From Thermoanaerobacter wiegelii Rt8.B1 (GTDB taxonomy: Bacteria; Bacillota; Thermoanaerobacteria; Thermoanaerobacterales; Thermoanaerobacteraceae), in the NCBI RefSeq assembly GCF_000147695.2, contig NC_015958.1, positions 1,790,001 through 1,854,000 on the forward strand: a DNA stretch of 64,000 bases, read 5' to 3'. The translations under genes and the position numbers were made by a program. Shown piece after piece: positions 10,760-20,360 of the stretch. The first letter of the stretch is position 1. Each line of letters begins with the position of its first letter. The notes under the pieces are model-generated. The model was not told the origin of the DNA, did not search any database, and saw only the letters and a list, made by a program, of their open reading frames with translations.

Positions 10760-12484
10760 TTACTTTAAAATATAGGCAGAGTTAGGTTGCAAATAAAGGA
10801 GATTTCCACTTCTTTTTAATTCCTTCATCTTTAAAATATCTTCTTTCCCTTCTGCTTCATTCAAAAATATCACTTCCTGCTTGCTACTGTTATTTAGTAC
10901 AACAATTATTGATTTACCTTTGTATTCCCTCTTAAAAGCAAACACCCTTCCTATAGCATATAAAGTACAGAAACTTCCGTATTTGAGCTCCTCATTTTCT
11001 CTCCTTATAGAAATCAACTTTTTATAGAAATTAAAAATACTTTTATTTTGCTTTTCCTCCTCCCATATCATGCATCTTCTGCAATCAGGGTCATAATCTC
11101 CCACCATTCCTACCTCGTCCCCATAGTAAATATATGGGATTCCAACAAAGGTAAATTGAAACACTAATGCTAACTTCATTCTCGCAACCATGCCATTAGC
11201 TAAAGTCAAAAACCTCTCAGTATCATGACTTCCTATTAAATTAAACATAACCCTATTTACACTATCCATATGCCTCATAAGTTGCTCTGTAATCATTGTA
11301 TTAAAGCGAGAAGCACTTATTTTCCTTTTTGCAAAAAAGTCCACAACCGCATTTCTAAAAGGATAGTTCATTACACTGTCAAACTGATCCCCTCTAAGCC
11401 AAGGAGAAGCATCATGCCAAACCTCTCCTACAATTATGGCCTCCGGTTTAGCTGCCTTTACAACTTCTCTAAACTTTCTCCAAAAATGGTGGTCTATCTC
11501 ATTAGCAACATCCAGCCTCCAGCCGTCTATGTCCACTTCTTTAATCCAATATTCCGCTACTTCCAATAAATACTTCTGTACTTCTGGATTTTTTGTCATA
11601 AGTTTTGGCATTCTCCATACAGTATCTGCAAAAGCTTCATAGGAAGGTTTTGGATGAGTTTTAATTGGCCATTCGTATATATTAAACCAATCCCAGTATT
11701 TTGATTTTTTACCATTTTTAATAACATCCTGAAATGCAAAAAAGTCATATCCGCAGTGATTAAAAACGGCATCAAATATAACTTTTATGCCATTGTCATG
11801 ACATTTTTGCACAAGTTCTCTCGCTTTTTGCGTATCACCAAAGTGGGGGTCAATTGTATAATAATCAGTAGTATCATATTTGTGGGTGGAAGGCGATAAA
11901 AATATGGGGGTTAGATAAATAGTATTTATACCCAAATCCTTTAAATAATCTATTTTATCTATTATTCCTTGCAAATCTCCTCCAAAGAAAGAATCTGCAG
12001 TAGGTTTTTCACCCCAGGGCTTTACATTTTCAGGGTCATTTGATTTATCACCGTTATTAAACCTTTCAGGAAATATCTGATACACCATGCAATCGCTTGT
12101 CCACTCTGGAGCAAAAAAAACATCCTTTTCTCCTATATACGGGTAATGGAAAAATCCCCAAAACTGATTTTCTGGCCTTTTTTTGTAAAATCCTGCTTCT
12201 GTATAATATAACTTCTCGCCCCCCTCAGCTACCAAATAGAAAAAATACACAAATTTTTTATTAAGCTCTAAAGTAGTCTCATAATAATCAAATAACTCGT
12301 TGGTATGAGTTAATACCATTGGTTTTATTTTGAATTTTCCCAGCCAATCGTATCTGTCTTTGTATAAAACATACACCCTATCTACATCAAATACAGCAGT
12401 CCTTAGTACTATCTTTAATTGATTTTCATTCAGTGGATATGCGAAAGGTATATCACTTTTATGAAATATAGCTTCTTTTATCAT
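10760..12484 (-). CDS. Cyclomaltodextrinase / neopullulanase-type GH13 enzyme
   Basis: A 574-residue cytosolic alpha-amylase-family enzyme with no signal peptide. An N-terminal CBM34-like domain (about 1-120) is followed by the GH13 barrel. Conserved regions are DAVFNHCG (region I), GWRLDVANEID with the nucleophile aspartate (region II), GEVWHD with the acid/base glutamate (region III) and NLIGSHDTERF (region IV). The MPKLMTKNPEVQ stretch and overall length fit cyclomaltodextrinases, which open cyclodextrins and cut short maltodextrins. It would process sugars imported by the MalEFG-type transporter encoded nearby. Exact specificity between cyclodextrin and pullulan cannot be settled by reading. 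Ribosome site AAAGGGG. Confidence 0.9.
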   Translation of the reverse strand: MIKEAIFHKSDIPFAYPLNENQLKIVLRTAVFDVDRVYVLYKDRYDWLGKFKIKPMVLTHTNELFDYYETTLELNKKFVYFFYLVAEGGEKLYYTEAGFYKKRPENQFWGFFHYPYIGEKDVFFAPEWTSDCMVYQIFPERFNNGDKSNDPENVKPWGEKPTADSFFGGDLQGIIDKIDYLKDLGINTIYLTPIFLSPSTHKYDTTDYYTIDPHFGDTQKARELVQKCHDNGIKVIFDAVFNHCGYDFFAFQDVIKNGKKSKYWDWFNIYEWPIKTHPKPSYEAFADTVWRMPKLMTKNPEVQKYLLEVAEYWIKEVDIDGWRLDVANEIDHHFWRKFREVVKAAKPEAIIVGEVWHDASPWLRGDQFDSVMNYPFRNAVVDFFAKRKISASRFNTMITEQLMRHMDSVNRVMFNLIGSHDTERFLTLANGMVARMKLALVFQFTFVGIPYIYYGDEVGMVGDYDPDCRRCMIWEEEKQNKSIFNFYKKLISIRRENEELKYGSFCTLYAIGRVFAFKREYKGKSIIVVLNNSSKQEVIFLNEAEGKEDILKMKELKRSGNLLYLQPNSAYILK

Positions 12485-12497
12485 CTCTTTCCCCTTT

Positions 12498-13298
12498 CTA
12501 TGTATGTATATTTATTGTAACTGGTGACGGTGTTTGCACTGTTGGTAGCTCCTCACCATCTACAGTTATTTTAACAGCTGGCGGATAACCCATCAAGATA
12601 GTAATACTATCTTTTACATCAAAAATTTTAGACATATCCTTTGTCATAAGGCCTTCATAAACGACATTTCCATCTACTTTTACACTAAACCAACATTTTT
12701 CACCAGGTACGCTTATTTCTACTTTATAACTTTCTCCAAAGGGAACAACTTTATATTCTATTTTTTTAGAAGTCTCTGCTATTTTTTCAATCGACGTCTT
12801 TACTGTAGATTGAGAAGCATTGCTTTCCTGTGAAGGATTTGTTTTGTCTTCCGAAATTGTTGAAGCTTCACTTTGATTTTGTTGTGGAATTGGTGCAAGT
12901 CCTTTTTTAACTTGATTTAGAAAATAGTAAAAACCGTATCCTATAATACCTATTATTAAAACAATAATTATTGCTTTTTTTAAAGTCAAAAAAAATTGTG
13001 AAAAATCTCTCCCCTCTTTTTTGTAAGATGTGGTCTCTATATTAGGCATGGCTTCCTCCTCTTTCTCCTGAAACAAATATTCATACTTTTTTACTAACTC
13101 ATTGCCATCTAACCCTAAAGCCTCAGCGTAACTTTTCACAAAGCCCTTGGCATATACAATGGCAGGCATTACGCTAAAATCTCCATCTTCAATAGCTTTC
13201 AAATAGCGTGTCCGTATTTTAGTTATTTCTTGAATTTCTTCAAGAGTCAATCCCTTCTTAATTCTTTCACTTTTTAAAAATTCTCCCAATTCATTCAT
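12498..13298 (-). CDS. RodZ-like membrane protein with N-terminal HTH
   Basis: A 266-residue protein with a cytoplasmic Xre-type helix-turn-helix at the N terminus (GEFLKSERIKKGLTLEEIQEITKIRTRYLKAIEDGDF), a basic linker, one membrane helix near residues 110-130 (IIVLIIGIIGYGFYYFL), a Ser/Gln-rich linker, and an extracytoplasmic DUF4115 beta domain (EISVPGEKCWFSVKVDGNVVYEGLM). That order is the RodZ/YmfM layout, a partner of MreB in rod-shape control. The start at 13298 has GGGGTGATAGG just upstream. It lies 13 bases before the cyclomaltodextrinase start, so the two are co-transcribed. Confidence 0.85.
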   Translation of the reverse strand: MNELGEFLKSERIKKGLTLEEIQEITKIRTRYLKAIEDGDFSVMPAIVYAKGFVKSYAEALGLDGNELVKKYEYLFQEKEEEAMPNIETTSYKKEGRDFSQFFLTLKKAIIIVLIIGIIGYGFYYFLNQVKKGLAPIPQQNQSEASTISEDKTNPSQESNASQSTVKTSIEKIAETSKKIEYKVVPFGESYKVEISVPGEKCWFSVKVDGNVVYEGLMTKDMSKIFDVKDSITILMGYPPAVKITVDGEELPTVQTPSPVTINIHT

Positions 13299-13375
13299 AC
13301 CTATCACCCCTTACTAACCATCCACTTATTATATATTCCACACAAAATACATTTTTCCTTCATTATTTTCGGAAA

Positions 13376-13421
13376 AATAAAAATTAAAAGGATGATTTCA
13401 GCAAATTACCTCCATCCTTTT
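13376..13421 (-). terminator. Probable terminator overlapping the end of the activase-related gene
   Basis: Arms AAAAGGATG (13386-13394) and CATCCTTTT (13413-13421) form a hairpin that includes the stop region of the upstream gene. A T-rich tract follows on the minus strand. Confidence 0.55.
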
Positions 13422-14474
13422 TCTATACAAAAGATCCACAAAAGCTTCCAAACGGGTTTGGTAACCTGCTTGCCCAGTGTTTTCATCATATACTAAAGAC
13501 ATTACTGGAATATTGTAATCTCGGCTAATTTTTGCAATTATTCCTTGAGCTACTATTTCAGGGGTGCAGGTAAAGGGAAGTATGTGAATCACACCATCAT
13601 AATTTAGTTTAGCATATTTTACGGTATTTGCAACAGTGTTCAGCCCATGTCCTCCTATATCTCTTTCTAAATATCCTCTTGCGTTTTTCTTAAACTCCAT
13701 CCTTTGAGGCAATTTAAAAGCGCTGTTAATTAAATAATCTGAAAGATATTCTGTTTTTGTAACTTCTACCCCTAATTCATTTAAAGATTTGCTGATATCC
13801 ATATTAGTAAAGGGTTCTAATAGCATATAAATTTCTCCCACTAGTGCTACTTTAAGCTGTATTTTCCTCCGTACATTTGCATTTTCCTTTATTTTTTTCA
13901 TAGCCTCTGATACTATTTTGTCCACTTCTTTGCCATTTTGGGCTTTTTCTAGCTTTTTCATATATTCTTCATATATTTTTGTAGTTACACCTGGTTTATC
14001 TTCATGGGCTCTGTATTTTAATAAAAACTTTTCTAATTTATCAGCCGCTATCATTTTTTTCACTGCAAATACAAAAGATTTTAAAGCCGTTTTTCCATCT
14101 ACATTAGGAAAATATGAAGCTAATTCTTTTAAAAAGTCTATTAACCTGCCATGGGGTGGATCAACAATTATCATTTTAAAGTCATAGCCCAAATCTTTTA
14201 ATATCTCTCTTTGCACCTGACCGTAATACCCAAATCTGCAGGGCCCAATTCCACCTAACATTATAATCGTATCTGCTCCCCTATCAAGAGCCTCAATAAA
14301 ATTTCCGACATTGATTTTAAAGGGTAAACATGCAAATTCATGAGAATTTCTAACTCCTAAGGTCAAGGTTTTATTAGTAGAAGGTGGTGGGTCTATCACT
14401 TCTACCCCGATTCCTTCAAACATCGTTTTTAAAATCATATTTAAAGAACCCATGTGGGGATAAGTAATTTTCAT
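13398..14474 (-). CDS. 2-hydroxyacyl-CoA dehydratase-related protein (DUF2229/activase-associated)
   Basis: A 358-residue protein starting MKITYPHMGSLNMILKTMFEGIGVEVI. Features include NSHEFACLPFKINVGNFIEALDRGADTIIMLGGIGPCRFGYYG and HILPFTCTPEIVAQGIIAKI, with cysteines spaced as possible iron-sulfur ligands. This pattern belongs to the acyl-CoA dehydratase activase-related family, found in pairs in clostridia. Biochemical function is not established; members are often linked to BadF/BcrAD ATPases. Its ATG overlaps the stop of the preceding related gene by four bases, so the two are translationally coupled. It is preceded by GGCGGTGATGG. Confidence 0.8.
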   Translation of the reverse strand: MKITYPHMGSLNMILKTMFEGIGVEVIDPPPSTNKTLTLGVRNSHEFACLPFKINVGNFIEALDRGADTIIMLGGIGPCRFGYYGQVQREILKDLGYDFKMIIVDPPHGRLIDFLKELASYFPNVDGKTALKSFVFAVKKMIAADKLEKFLLKYRAHEDKPGVTTKIYEEYMKKLEKAQNGKEVDKIVSEAMKKIKENANVRRKIQLKVALVGEIYMLLEPFTNMDISKSLNELGVEVTKTEYLSDYLINSAFKLPQRMEFKKNARGYLERDIGGHGLNTVANTVKYAKLNYDGVIHILPFTCTPEIVAQGIIAKISRDYNIPVMSLVYDENTGQAGYQTRLEAFVDLLYRKRMEVIC

Positions 14475-15459
14475 ACCATCACCGCCTTTTTATTAAATCT
14501 TAAAAGGTCTGTAAAGGCCTCCAACCTCGTCATAATGCCAGCCTCTCCAGAATGTTCATCAATTGTAATCAACATAAAGGGTACCTCCTTCGCTTTTTTG
14601 TACAGCCTCTCCAATAGTTCTTCTGTCATAGAATTAGGTCCACATCCAAAAGCAGAAACCATAATTACCCCATCTACATTCTTTTGTTTTAAAAAATACA
14701 ATCCCGCTCCCAAAATATCTCTTTCATAGTTCCAAAACATTTCTTTTGAAAGCATTGATGCTCCTTCTAATATTAGATCTTTCTGTAGCATTTCCATGGT
14801 ATAAACTTGTGCTCCCATGTTTTTTAGCTTCTCAATAATCCCCATACTTATGTATTCATCCATAATATCATAAGGATGAGCAATGATGGCTATTTTAAGG
14901 TCATAATTACTTTCTTCTTTTACCAAATTCTTTCCTTCCCAAACTTTTAAAGCTTCTAAATTGGTAAGACCTTTTTTCAACAAACTCTCGAACTTTTTTG
15001 TTGGTGGGTAGCCTCAAAATAGGCTTTTAAAGATTGGTCTTTAGTCTTCCCAAACATCCTACCAACTTTTATAAATTCATTTTGAGTAAATTCATCGTTA
15101 TTTTTATAATAATTAATCTCAATATCTATAATAGGTGGTAAATCACCAATTAAGCTTTTTATAAAATCTGGCAGTCCTAAAAACTTTGAACAAAGGTATT
15201 TTTTTCTTTCTACACTTACAATCCTCGGAATAAATATATAATCAACATCTTTTTCTTTTAAATTTATCACATGTCCTACATAAGTTTTAACAGGAAGACA
15301 AGCATCTTCAACACAGTTTTTTACTCCTTCATCAAGAATTTTTTTATTTGTATCCTGGGAAACCACTACTTTTGCTCCCACACCTTCAAAAAAAGTCTTC
15401 CACATTGGATAAAAATCGTAATATAAAAGTCCTTTAGGTATTCCTACAGTCTTGCTCAT
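14471..15459 (-). pseudogene. 2-hydroxyacyl-CoA dehydratase-related gene, single-base frameshift
   Basis: Two adjacent open frames (15459 to 14977 and 14983 to 14471) together make one protein of about 330 residues related to the next gene. The first holds GIPKGLLYYDFYPMWKTFFEGVGAKVV and VEDACLPVKTYVGHV. The second holds MVSAFGCGPNSMTEELLERL and DEHSGEAGIMTRLEAFTDLL. At the A6 run (14994-14999 on the minus strand) the first frame ends QQKSSRVC. Adding one A gives QQKKFESLLKKGLTNLEAL, which runs straight into the second frame. The second frame has only a weak TTG start of its own. This is either a real frameshift, slippage at the A run, or a sequencing error. Confidence 0.75.
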
Positions 15460-15518
15460 TTTTGACCTCCTTCAAAAACAAATACATATTTATTTTTGCC
15501 ATAAGTTTTTATTTATAT

Positions 15519-15552
15519 ACAAAAATAAAAATACCGGAAATAATCCGGTATT
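15519..15552 (-). terminator. Terminator of the amylase-malEFG operon
   Basis: Hairpin AATACCGGA (15530-15538) / TCCGGTATT (15544-15552) with a 5-base loop, followed on the minus strand by a T-rich run. It lies just after the malG stop codon. Confidence 0.85.
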
Positions 15553-15580
15553 TACAAATTGTTCCATGTGTAACAATTTT

Positions 15581-16474
15581 TTATCCTTTTACTGCACCTG
15601 CTGCAAGACCAGCTTGCAAATACCTCTGCAATACCATAAAGAGTATTACAAGAGGCAAAGATGCCATAACAGAGGCTGCCGCAAATTGAGTCCAGTGAGC
15701 CGAAAATTGGTTTTGAATAAACCTTTGAAGCCCTAACGCTATTGTGTAATTTTCAGGTGACTTTAGTACCGCACTGGACAAAATGAATTCACTGTATACT
15801 CCCATAAAGCTAAATAAGAATATAACTACAAGCATGGGAGTCGCCAAAGGAAGAATTATTTTCGTGAAAATTTGCCAATGAGTAGCTCCATCAACTAAAG
15901 CAGCTTCGTCCAACTCTTTTGGAAGACTATCAATATAGCCTTTTAAAAGCCATATACTAAAAGCGCTGCTACCTGCCATGACCAGCATAAGGGCATAGAG
16001 ATTATCCAGAAGGTTTAATTTTGCCATTATACCAAATATAGCAGGTAATGCCATAAACGTAGGAAACATCTGAAGTATTAAGAGAGTCTTTAAGCCATTT
16101 TTTCTTCCAGCAAACTTCATTCTACTGAAAGCATAAGCTGACGTAGCAGTCAAAAATAATTGAATAGTTGCTACACCAACGCTTAAAATCATACTATTTT
16201 TTATCCAAAGTAAAAAATTTGTTTTTTGCAATACATCAACATAATTTTGAAAGGTCATATGCTGTGGAAAAATAGAGCCAGAGAAAAAAGCATCTCCAGA
16301 CGCCATAGAGGCTCCTACTACCCAAGCCACAGGAAACATCATTATTGCAATTACAGCCCATATAATAAGTCGGCTAATCCAAAGAGATACTTTTTCATGG
16401 GGTTTTAATTTTTCCCTATAATAAATCTTTTTAGTCGTTTTTTTGTCACCAATTTTAACACTTGCATATTCCAC
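15581..16474 (-). CDS. Maltodextrin ABC transporter permease, MalG type
   Basis: A 297-residue inner-membrane permease of the sugar ABC family with six predicted membrane helices. The conserved cytoplasmic EAA loop is visible as LPKELDEAALVDGATHWQIFTKIILPLATPML. The GTG at 16474 is the probable start: it comes one base after the malF stop TAA and has AGGAGGTGG six to eight bases upstream; a longer frame starting inside malF is less likely. With MalF it forms the channel for maltose or maltodextrin uptake. It is the last gene of the operon and has a terminator after it. The ATPase subunit is not in the window. Confidence 0.9.
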   Translation of the reverse strand: MEYASVKIGDKKTTKKIYYREKLKPHEKVSLWISRLIIWAVIAIMMFPVAWVVGASMASGDAFFSGSIFPQHMTFQNYVDVLQKTNFLLWIKNSMILSVGVATIQLFLTATSAYAFSRMKFAGRKNGLKTLLILQMFPTFMALPAIFGIMAKLNLLDNLYALMLVMAGSSAFSIWLLKGYIDSLPKELDEAALVDGATHWQIFTKIILPLATPMLVVIFLFSFMGVYSEFILSSAVLKSPENYTIALGLQRFIQNQFSAHWTQFAAASVMASLPLVILFMVLQRYLQAGLAAGAVKG

Positions 16475-16475
16475 C

Positions 16476-17396
16476 TTAATCCACCTCCTCGAAAGCACGA
16501 GTCATCTTCATATTGATAAGGCTTAGTGTACCAATTATCAAGAATATAATTATAGACAAAGCTGCCGCCAAGTCATACCTATTAAACTGCATTGTCATTT
16601 TATAAGCTGAACTTACAAGCAAATCAGTATGACCTGCAAAAGAAGTATCTGTCCTTGGAGGTCCTCCTCCTGTAATTAAAAACGCTGCACCAAAATTGTT
16701 GAAATTATAAGCAAAAGATGAAATAATAAGTGGCAAAGTAGAAGATGTCAACATTGGTACTGTTATCATTCTAAACTTTTGAAACCACGTAGCACCATCA
16801 ATATCTGCAACTTCATAAAGTTCAGGTGGAATAGCCTGCAAAGCTCCTAATGAGGCATTCATCATAAAAGGATAACCCATCCACACACTGACAATTATAA
16901 TCGCAACTCTTGCCCAAAAAGGATCAAGAAGCCATGGTATCATGGGAAGGTGCAACTTTTGCAGTATCAGATTTATACCCCCATACTGCTGATTTAAAAG
17001 TCCTGTCCAGGTAAGTGCGGCAATTGTGCCAGGAAGTCCCCATGGAATAATCAATATTGCTCTATATAAATTTGTTTCCCACATATTTTTGTTATTCAAA
17101 ATAACCGCTAAAAGAAGGCCAATAATATAACTCAATAATGTAGCTGAAAGAGCAAAAATAACTGTCCACACAAATACAGGAGCAAAAACTACTTTGAAAG
17201 GGCCGGCAAGTATATCAACAAAATTTTTAAATCCTACAAATTGATAATTTTTAAAATGATATAAATTAAAGTTTGTAAAAGCAATATAAATAGTATACAA
17301 AATAGGGGCAAAACTTAATACAGTCATAGATAGTATAGCAGGAGACAAATAAGCATAAGGTCTTAATTTATCCCGCATAGTTTTGTTTGTTTTCAT
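16476..17396 (-). CDS. Maltodextrin ABC transporter permease, MalF type
   Basis: A 306-residue permease with about six membrane helices and the EAA motif in PPELYEVADIDGATWFQKFRMITVPML. It lacks the long periplasmic loop of the enterobacterial MalF, as is usual for Gram-positive homologues. It lies between malE and malG in the operon; a hairpin in the malE-malF gap (17417-17441) probably reduces its expression relative to malE. Ribosome site GGAGG is 8 bases before the ATG. Confidence 0.9.
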   Translation of the reverse strand: MKTNKTMRDKLRPYAYLSPAILSMTVLSFAPILYTIYIAFTNFNLYHFKNYQFVGFKNFVDILAGPFKVVFAPVFVWTVIFALSATLLSYIIGLLLAVILNNKNMWETNLYRAILIIPWGLPGTIAALTWTGLLNQQYGGINLILQKLHLPMIPWLLDPFWARVAIIIVSVWMGYPFMMNASLGALQAIPPELYEVADIDGATWFQKFRMITVPMLTSSTLPLIISSFAYNFNNFGAAFLITGGGPPRTDTSFAGHTDLLVSSAYKMTMQFNRYDLAAALSIIIFLIIGTLSLINMKMTRAFEEVD

Positions 17397-17416
17397 CTAG
17401 CAACCTCCTTCTCTAA

Positions 17417-17441
17417 AAAAAGGGGCTAAAAGCCCCTTTTT
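17417..17441 (-). terminator. Leaky terminator / stabilising hairpin between malE and malF
   Basis: Arms AAAAAGGGGCT (17417-17427) and AGCCCCTTTTT (17431-17441), loop of three, directly after the malE stop. On the minus strand a T run follows. Such intercistronic hairpins allow more binding protein than permease to be made. Confidence 0.75.
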
Positions 17442-17442
17442 G

Positions 17443-18687
17443 TTATTGCTGTGTTGCAATGCCTTGCTTGATTTGATTCACCATATCGTCAGCAGCTTTG
17501 TCAACTGGAACTTTTCCAGATGTAATAAGCTGTAATGCATTGCCTGCAGGAGTCCAGACTGCTGCCATTTGCGGTATATTAGGCATTGGAATAGCATGTG
17601 TAGCTTGCTCAGCAAATGCATTCAAAATCTCATTATTCTTAACTTCTGGATTGTCTAAGAGGGATTTAAGAGCTGGTATCCTGTTACCTGTTTCAAATAA
17701 TGGCAATCCTGTATTTTCAGCAAGATACTTCATTAAATCCCATGCTTCTTGTTGATGTTTTGAATTTGCACTTACAAAAGCAGCTTGCACACCTGCAAAG
17801 GAAGGCATTGGTTTACCATCAACCTGTGGTAGTGGAGCAACTTTGAATGGAACATTAGCTTTCTTGAAGCCATCCACATCCCATGGACCACTTATATACA
17901 AACCAGTCTTTCCACTTTGGAAGTTACCTTTTGCCATATCTCCATTTATATCTGCAGGCATGAATTTATACTTTGTCACAAAGTCTTTTATAAGTTCTAA
18001 GCCTTTCTTTGCACCATCGTTATTCAATCCTATATCGTTTGGATCAAGTCCACCGCCTGTATCCTTGAACACATAACCGCCATAAGCAGATATAAAGGCA
18101 AAGCTAAAATAGAAGTTATTTACATCGTATTGGAATCCTACTTCTTTGCCCAGCTTAATTAAATCATCAAGTGTTGCTGGTGGTGTTGGAACTTTCTCTG
18201 TATTGTAGAAAAGTGCATAAGTCTCCATTGAAATTGGTACAGCATACATTTTTCCATCATAGGATACTGCACTTATGCTCATTGGAACATAGTCGTCTTT
18301 GTTTATAACTCCGTCTGGTACTTCAGCTAAAAGTCCTGCCTTTTGGAAAGTACCCAAGTTATCGTGTGGTAAACCAAACATGATGTCTGGGCCCTTACCA
18401 CTTTGAGCAGCTGTTGAGAAAGCTTGGAAGTCACTCTGGTCTGCCAAAACTTTTACTTTGTTGCCAGTTTGCTCTGCCCACTTATTTGCAATCTCTTGAA
18501 CCTTTGCTATTTCAGGATCTGTTAAGTGTGACCATACTACAAGTTCTACAGGCTCTTTCTTTTGTTCTGTCTGACCTTGTGATGAAGTATTTTCGCTTGT
18601 CTTGCTGCCGCCACAACCTGTTAAAGCAGCTGACAAAACGAATACCATCACAGTCAGCAATGCAATTATTTTTGTGTACTTCTTCAT
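17443..18687 (-). CDS. Maltose/maltodextrin-binding lipoprotein, MalE type
   Basis: A 414-residue extracellular solute-binding protein family 1 member. The signal peptide MKKYTKIIALLTVMVFVLS ends in the lipobox LTGC, so it is a lipid-anchored receptor. Binding-protein motifs include ELVVWSHLTDPEIAKVQEIANKWAEQTG and GKTGLYISGPWDVDGFKKANV, and the WTPAGNALQLITSGKVPVDKA end is typical of maltose-type receptors. The start at 18687 has AGGAGGATTTGT before it; an upstream in-frame extension is not supported. It lies between the amylase and malF, so it probably captures maltodextrins released by that amylase. Confidence 0.93.
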   Translation of the reverse strand: MKKYTKIIALLTVMVFVLSAALTGCGGSKTSENTSSQGQTEQKKEPVELVVWSHLTDPEIAKVQEIANKWAEQTGNKVKVLADQSDFQAFSTAAQSGKGPDIMFGLPHDNLGTFQKAGLLAEVPDGVINKDDYVPMSISAVSYDGKMYAVPISMETYALFYNTEKVPTPPATLDDLIKLGKEVGFQYDVNNFYFSFAFISAYGGYVFKDTGGGLDPNDIGLNNDGAKKGLELIKDFVTKYKFMPADINGDMAKGNFQSGKTGLYISGPWDVDGFKKANVPFKVAPLPQVDGKPMPSFAGVQAAFVSANSKHQQEAWDLMKYLAENTGLPLFETGNRIPALKSLLDNPEVKNNEILNAFAEQATHAIPMPNIPQMAAVWTPAGNALQLITSGKVPVDKAADDMVNQIKQGIATQQ

Positions 18688-18743
18688 ACAAATCCTCCTC
18701 TTAATTTTTAATTTTATTATAATTTTGGGAAAAACCCAAAATC

Positions 18744-20324
18744 TTATTTCACTTTTACATTTGTCCATATGCTTACACTGTCTTTAGGTAAAGTTATACT
18801 TAAAATGTTGTTTTCACTATCTCCTCTTTCAACTTTTAAATTAACTCCTTCTAATAAACCCTTTAAATAATCACTGTATTTGCCTTTTCGAAGAGAAGTC
18901 TCTATATTTTTTATAGTAGTCTCTTCTCCTTTATTTATTGCAACTACAACTATGTCTTTCCCATATTGCCTCTCATAGATGTAAACATCATTACTAACAT
19001 ACCTTGCCACAGTCTTCCCATACTGTAACGCCTGTGTAGCCTTGCGCAAGTTTGACAATTCTCTAATTAAAACATAAGCCGTAGTATTCTCATCAAACTT
19101 TTCCATCATTGGCCTATTGTAAGGGTCATTTCCGCCATTTGTGTCATTATGCAAATACTGTTCTGTCCCATAATATATAGCCGGAATCCCACGAGATGTC
19201 ATTATAAACGCAATAGCTTCATGCAATTTGTTCTTATCATCATTGACTGATAAAAACCTCGGCATATCGTGATTGTCCACAAAAGTAACCAACTTATAAG
19301 GATTATCATAATCTTTATTTGTCTCTTCAATAGTATCATTCAATCTGTCAAAGCCATAACCTTTTTCAAAAACATCCTTTATCGCATTGTTGAGCATAAA
19401 ATCCAATACAGAAAAACCACTCATATTGGCAAATTGAATATTATAACCGTACAAAGGATCAGTGGGACCGTTTAACATCCACTCGCCAAAAAGAATAGCA
19501 TCTTTTTTAACGCCGTATATGGTATCAGCAAAACTTTTTACCCATTCCATAGGCATATGCTTTACTGCATCTAGCCTTACCCCATCAATTTCATGACTAA
19601 ACCATAACTTGATAGAATCCTTTAAATACTTGTCAACAATAGGATTACTTTGATCAAGGTCCGCAAGGTCAAACAAATTTTTATCCTGCAAGTCCTTTAA
19701 ATTATTCCAGTTGGTAATTCCACCATTATGATGAAAAAGTTTATTGACATCATTGCTATAAGTTCCCAATAATTTCCCATCGCCATAAAGTGCACCGTTT
19801 TCAGCAAAGTCAGGATTGTTTTCATCTGCAGGACTCGTATGATTTGGAGCAAAATCTAGTATAACTTTTATCCCATTAGCATGAGCAGTCTTTACAAAAC
19901 TGTCAAAGTCCTCCCATGTACCAAAATGTTCTTCTACTCTTTTAAAGTCCCTTGCCCAATATCCGTGATAAGGTGCATTTATTTCGCCATTATATATTGC
20001 CGGTTTGTTGATGTTGTCTACAACAGGAGAAATCCAAATAGCTGTTACTCCCATCCCTTTTATATAAGGAATTTTTTCTGTCAAACCTTTTAAATCTCCA
20101 CCCCAATACATCCTCCAATTAGTATGTGTTGGATCAAACATACCTTTACTTACTTCCGGGTCATCGTTGGACTTATCCCCATTGTAAAACCTATCTATCA
20201 TAACCTGATATATTACATCCGATTCAGCGGAATTATTAGAACTAGTCTCTTTAATACCACAACTGGTCAGCAATAAAGAAAAGACTAAAATTATTGCCGC
20301 AAATAGCTTTACATTCTTTCCCAT
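18744..20324 (-). CDS. Extracellular alpha-amylase-family (GH13) lipoprotein
   Basis: A 526-residue secreted amylase. The signal peptide ends in the lipobox LTSC, so it is anchored to the cell surface. GH13 regions are DFAPNHTSP (I), GVRLDAVKHMP with the nucleophile aspartate (II), LFGEWML with the acid/base glutamate (III) and FVDNHDMPRF (IV). The N-terminal stretch DRFYNGDKSNDDPEVSKG and WGGDLKGLTEKIPYIKGMGVTAIWISP resembles cyclodextrin glucanotransferases and related amylases, but the protein lacks the later C, D and E domains of a full CGTase. It is the first gene of the amylase-malEFG operon. Exact product pattern is unknown. Confidence 0.9.
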   Translation of the reverse strand: MGKNVKLFAAIILVFSLLLTSCGIKETSSNNSAESDVIYQVMIDRFYNGDKSNDDPEVSKGMFDPTHTNWRMYWGGDLKGLTEKIPYIKGMGVTAIWISPVVDNINKPAIYNGEINAPYHGYWARDFKRVEEHFGTWEDFDSFVKTAHANGIKVILDFAPNHTSPADENNPDFAENGALYGDGKLLGTYSNDVNKLFHHNGGITNWNNLKDLQDKNLFDLADLDQSNPIVDKYLKDSIKLWFSHEIDGVRLDAVKHMPMEWVKSFADTIYGVKKDAILFGEWMLNGPTDPLYGYNIQFANMSGFSVLDFMLNNAIKDVFEKGYGFDRLNDTIEETNKDYDNPYKLVTFVDNHDMPRFLSVNDDKNKLHEAIAFIMTSRGIPAIYYGTEQYLHNDTNGGNDPYNRPMMEKFDENTTAYVLIRELSNLRKATQALQYGKTVARYVSNDVYIYERQYGKDIVVVAINKGEETTIKNIETSLRKGKYSDYLKGLLEGVNLKVERGDSENNILSITLPKDSVSIWTNVKVK

Positions 20325-20360
20325 CACTTTCCCCCTTACAAGTTATTGCTAATATATTAC

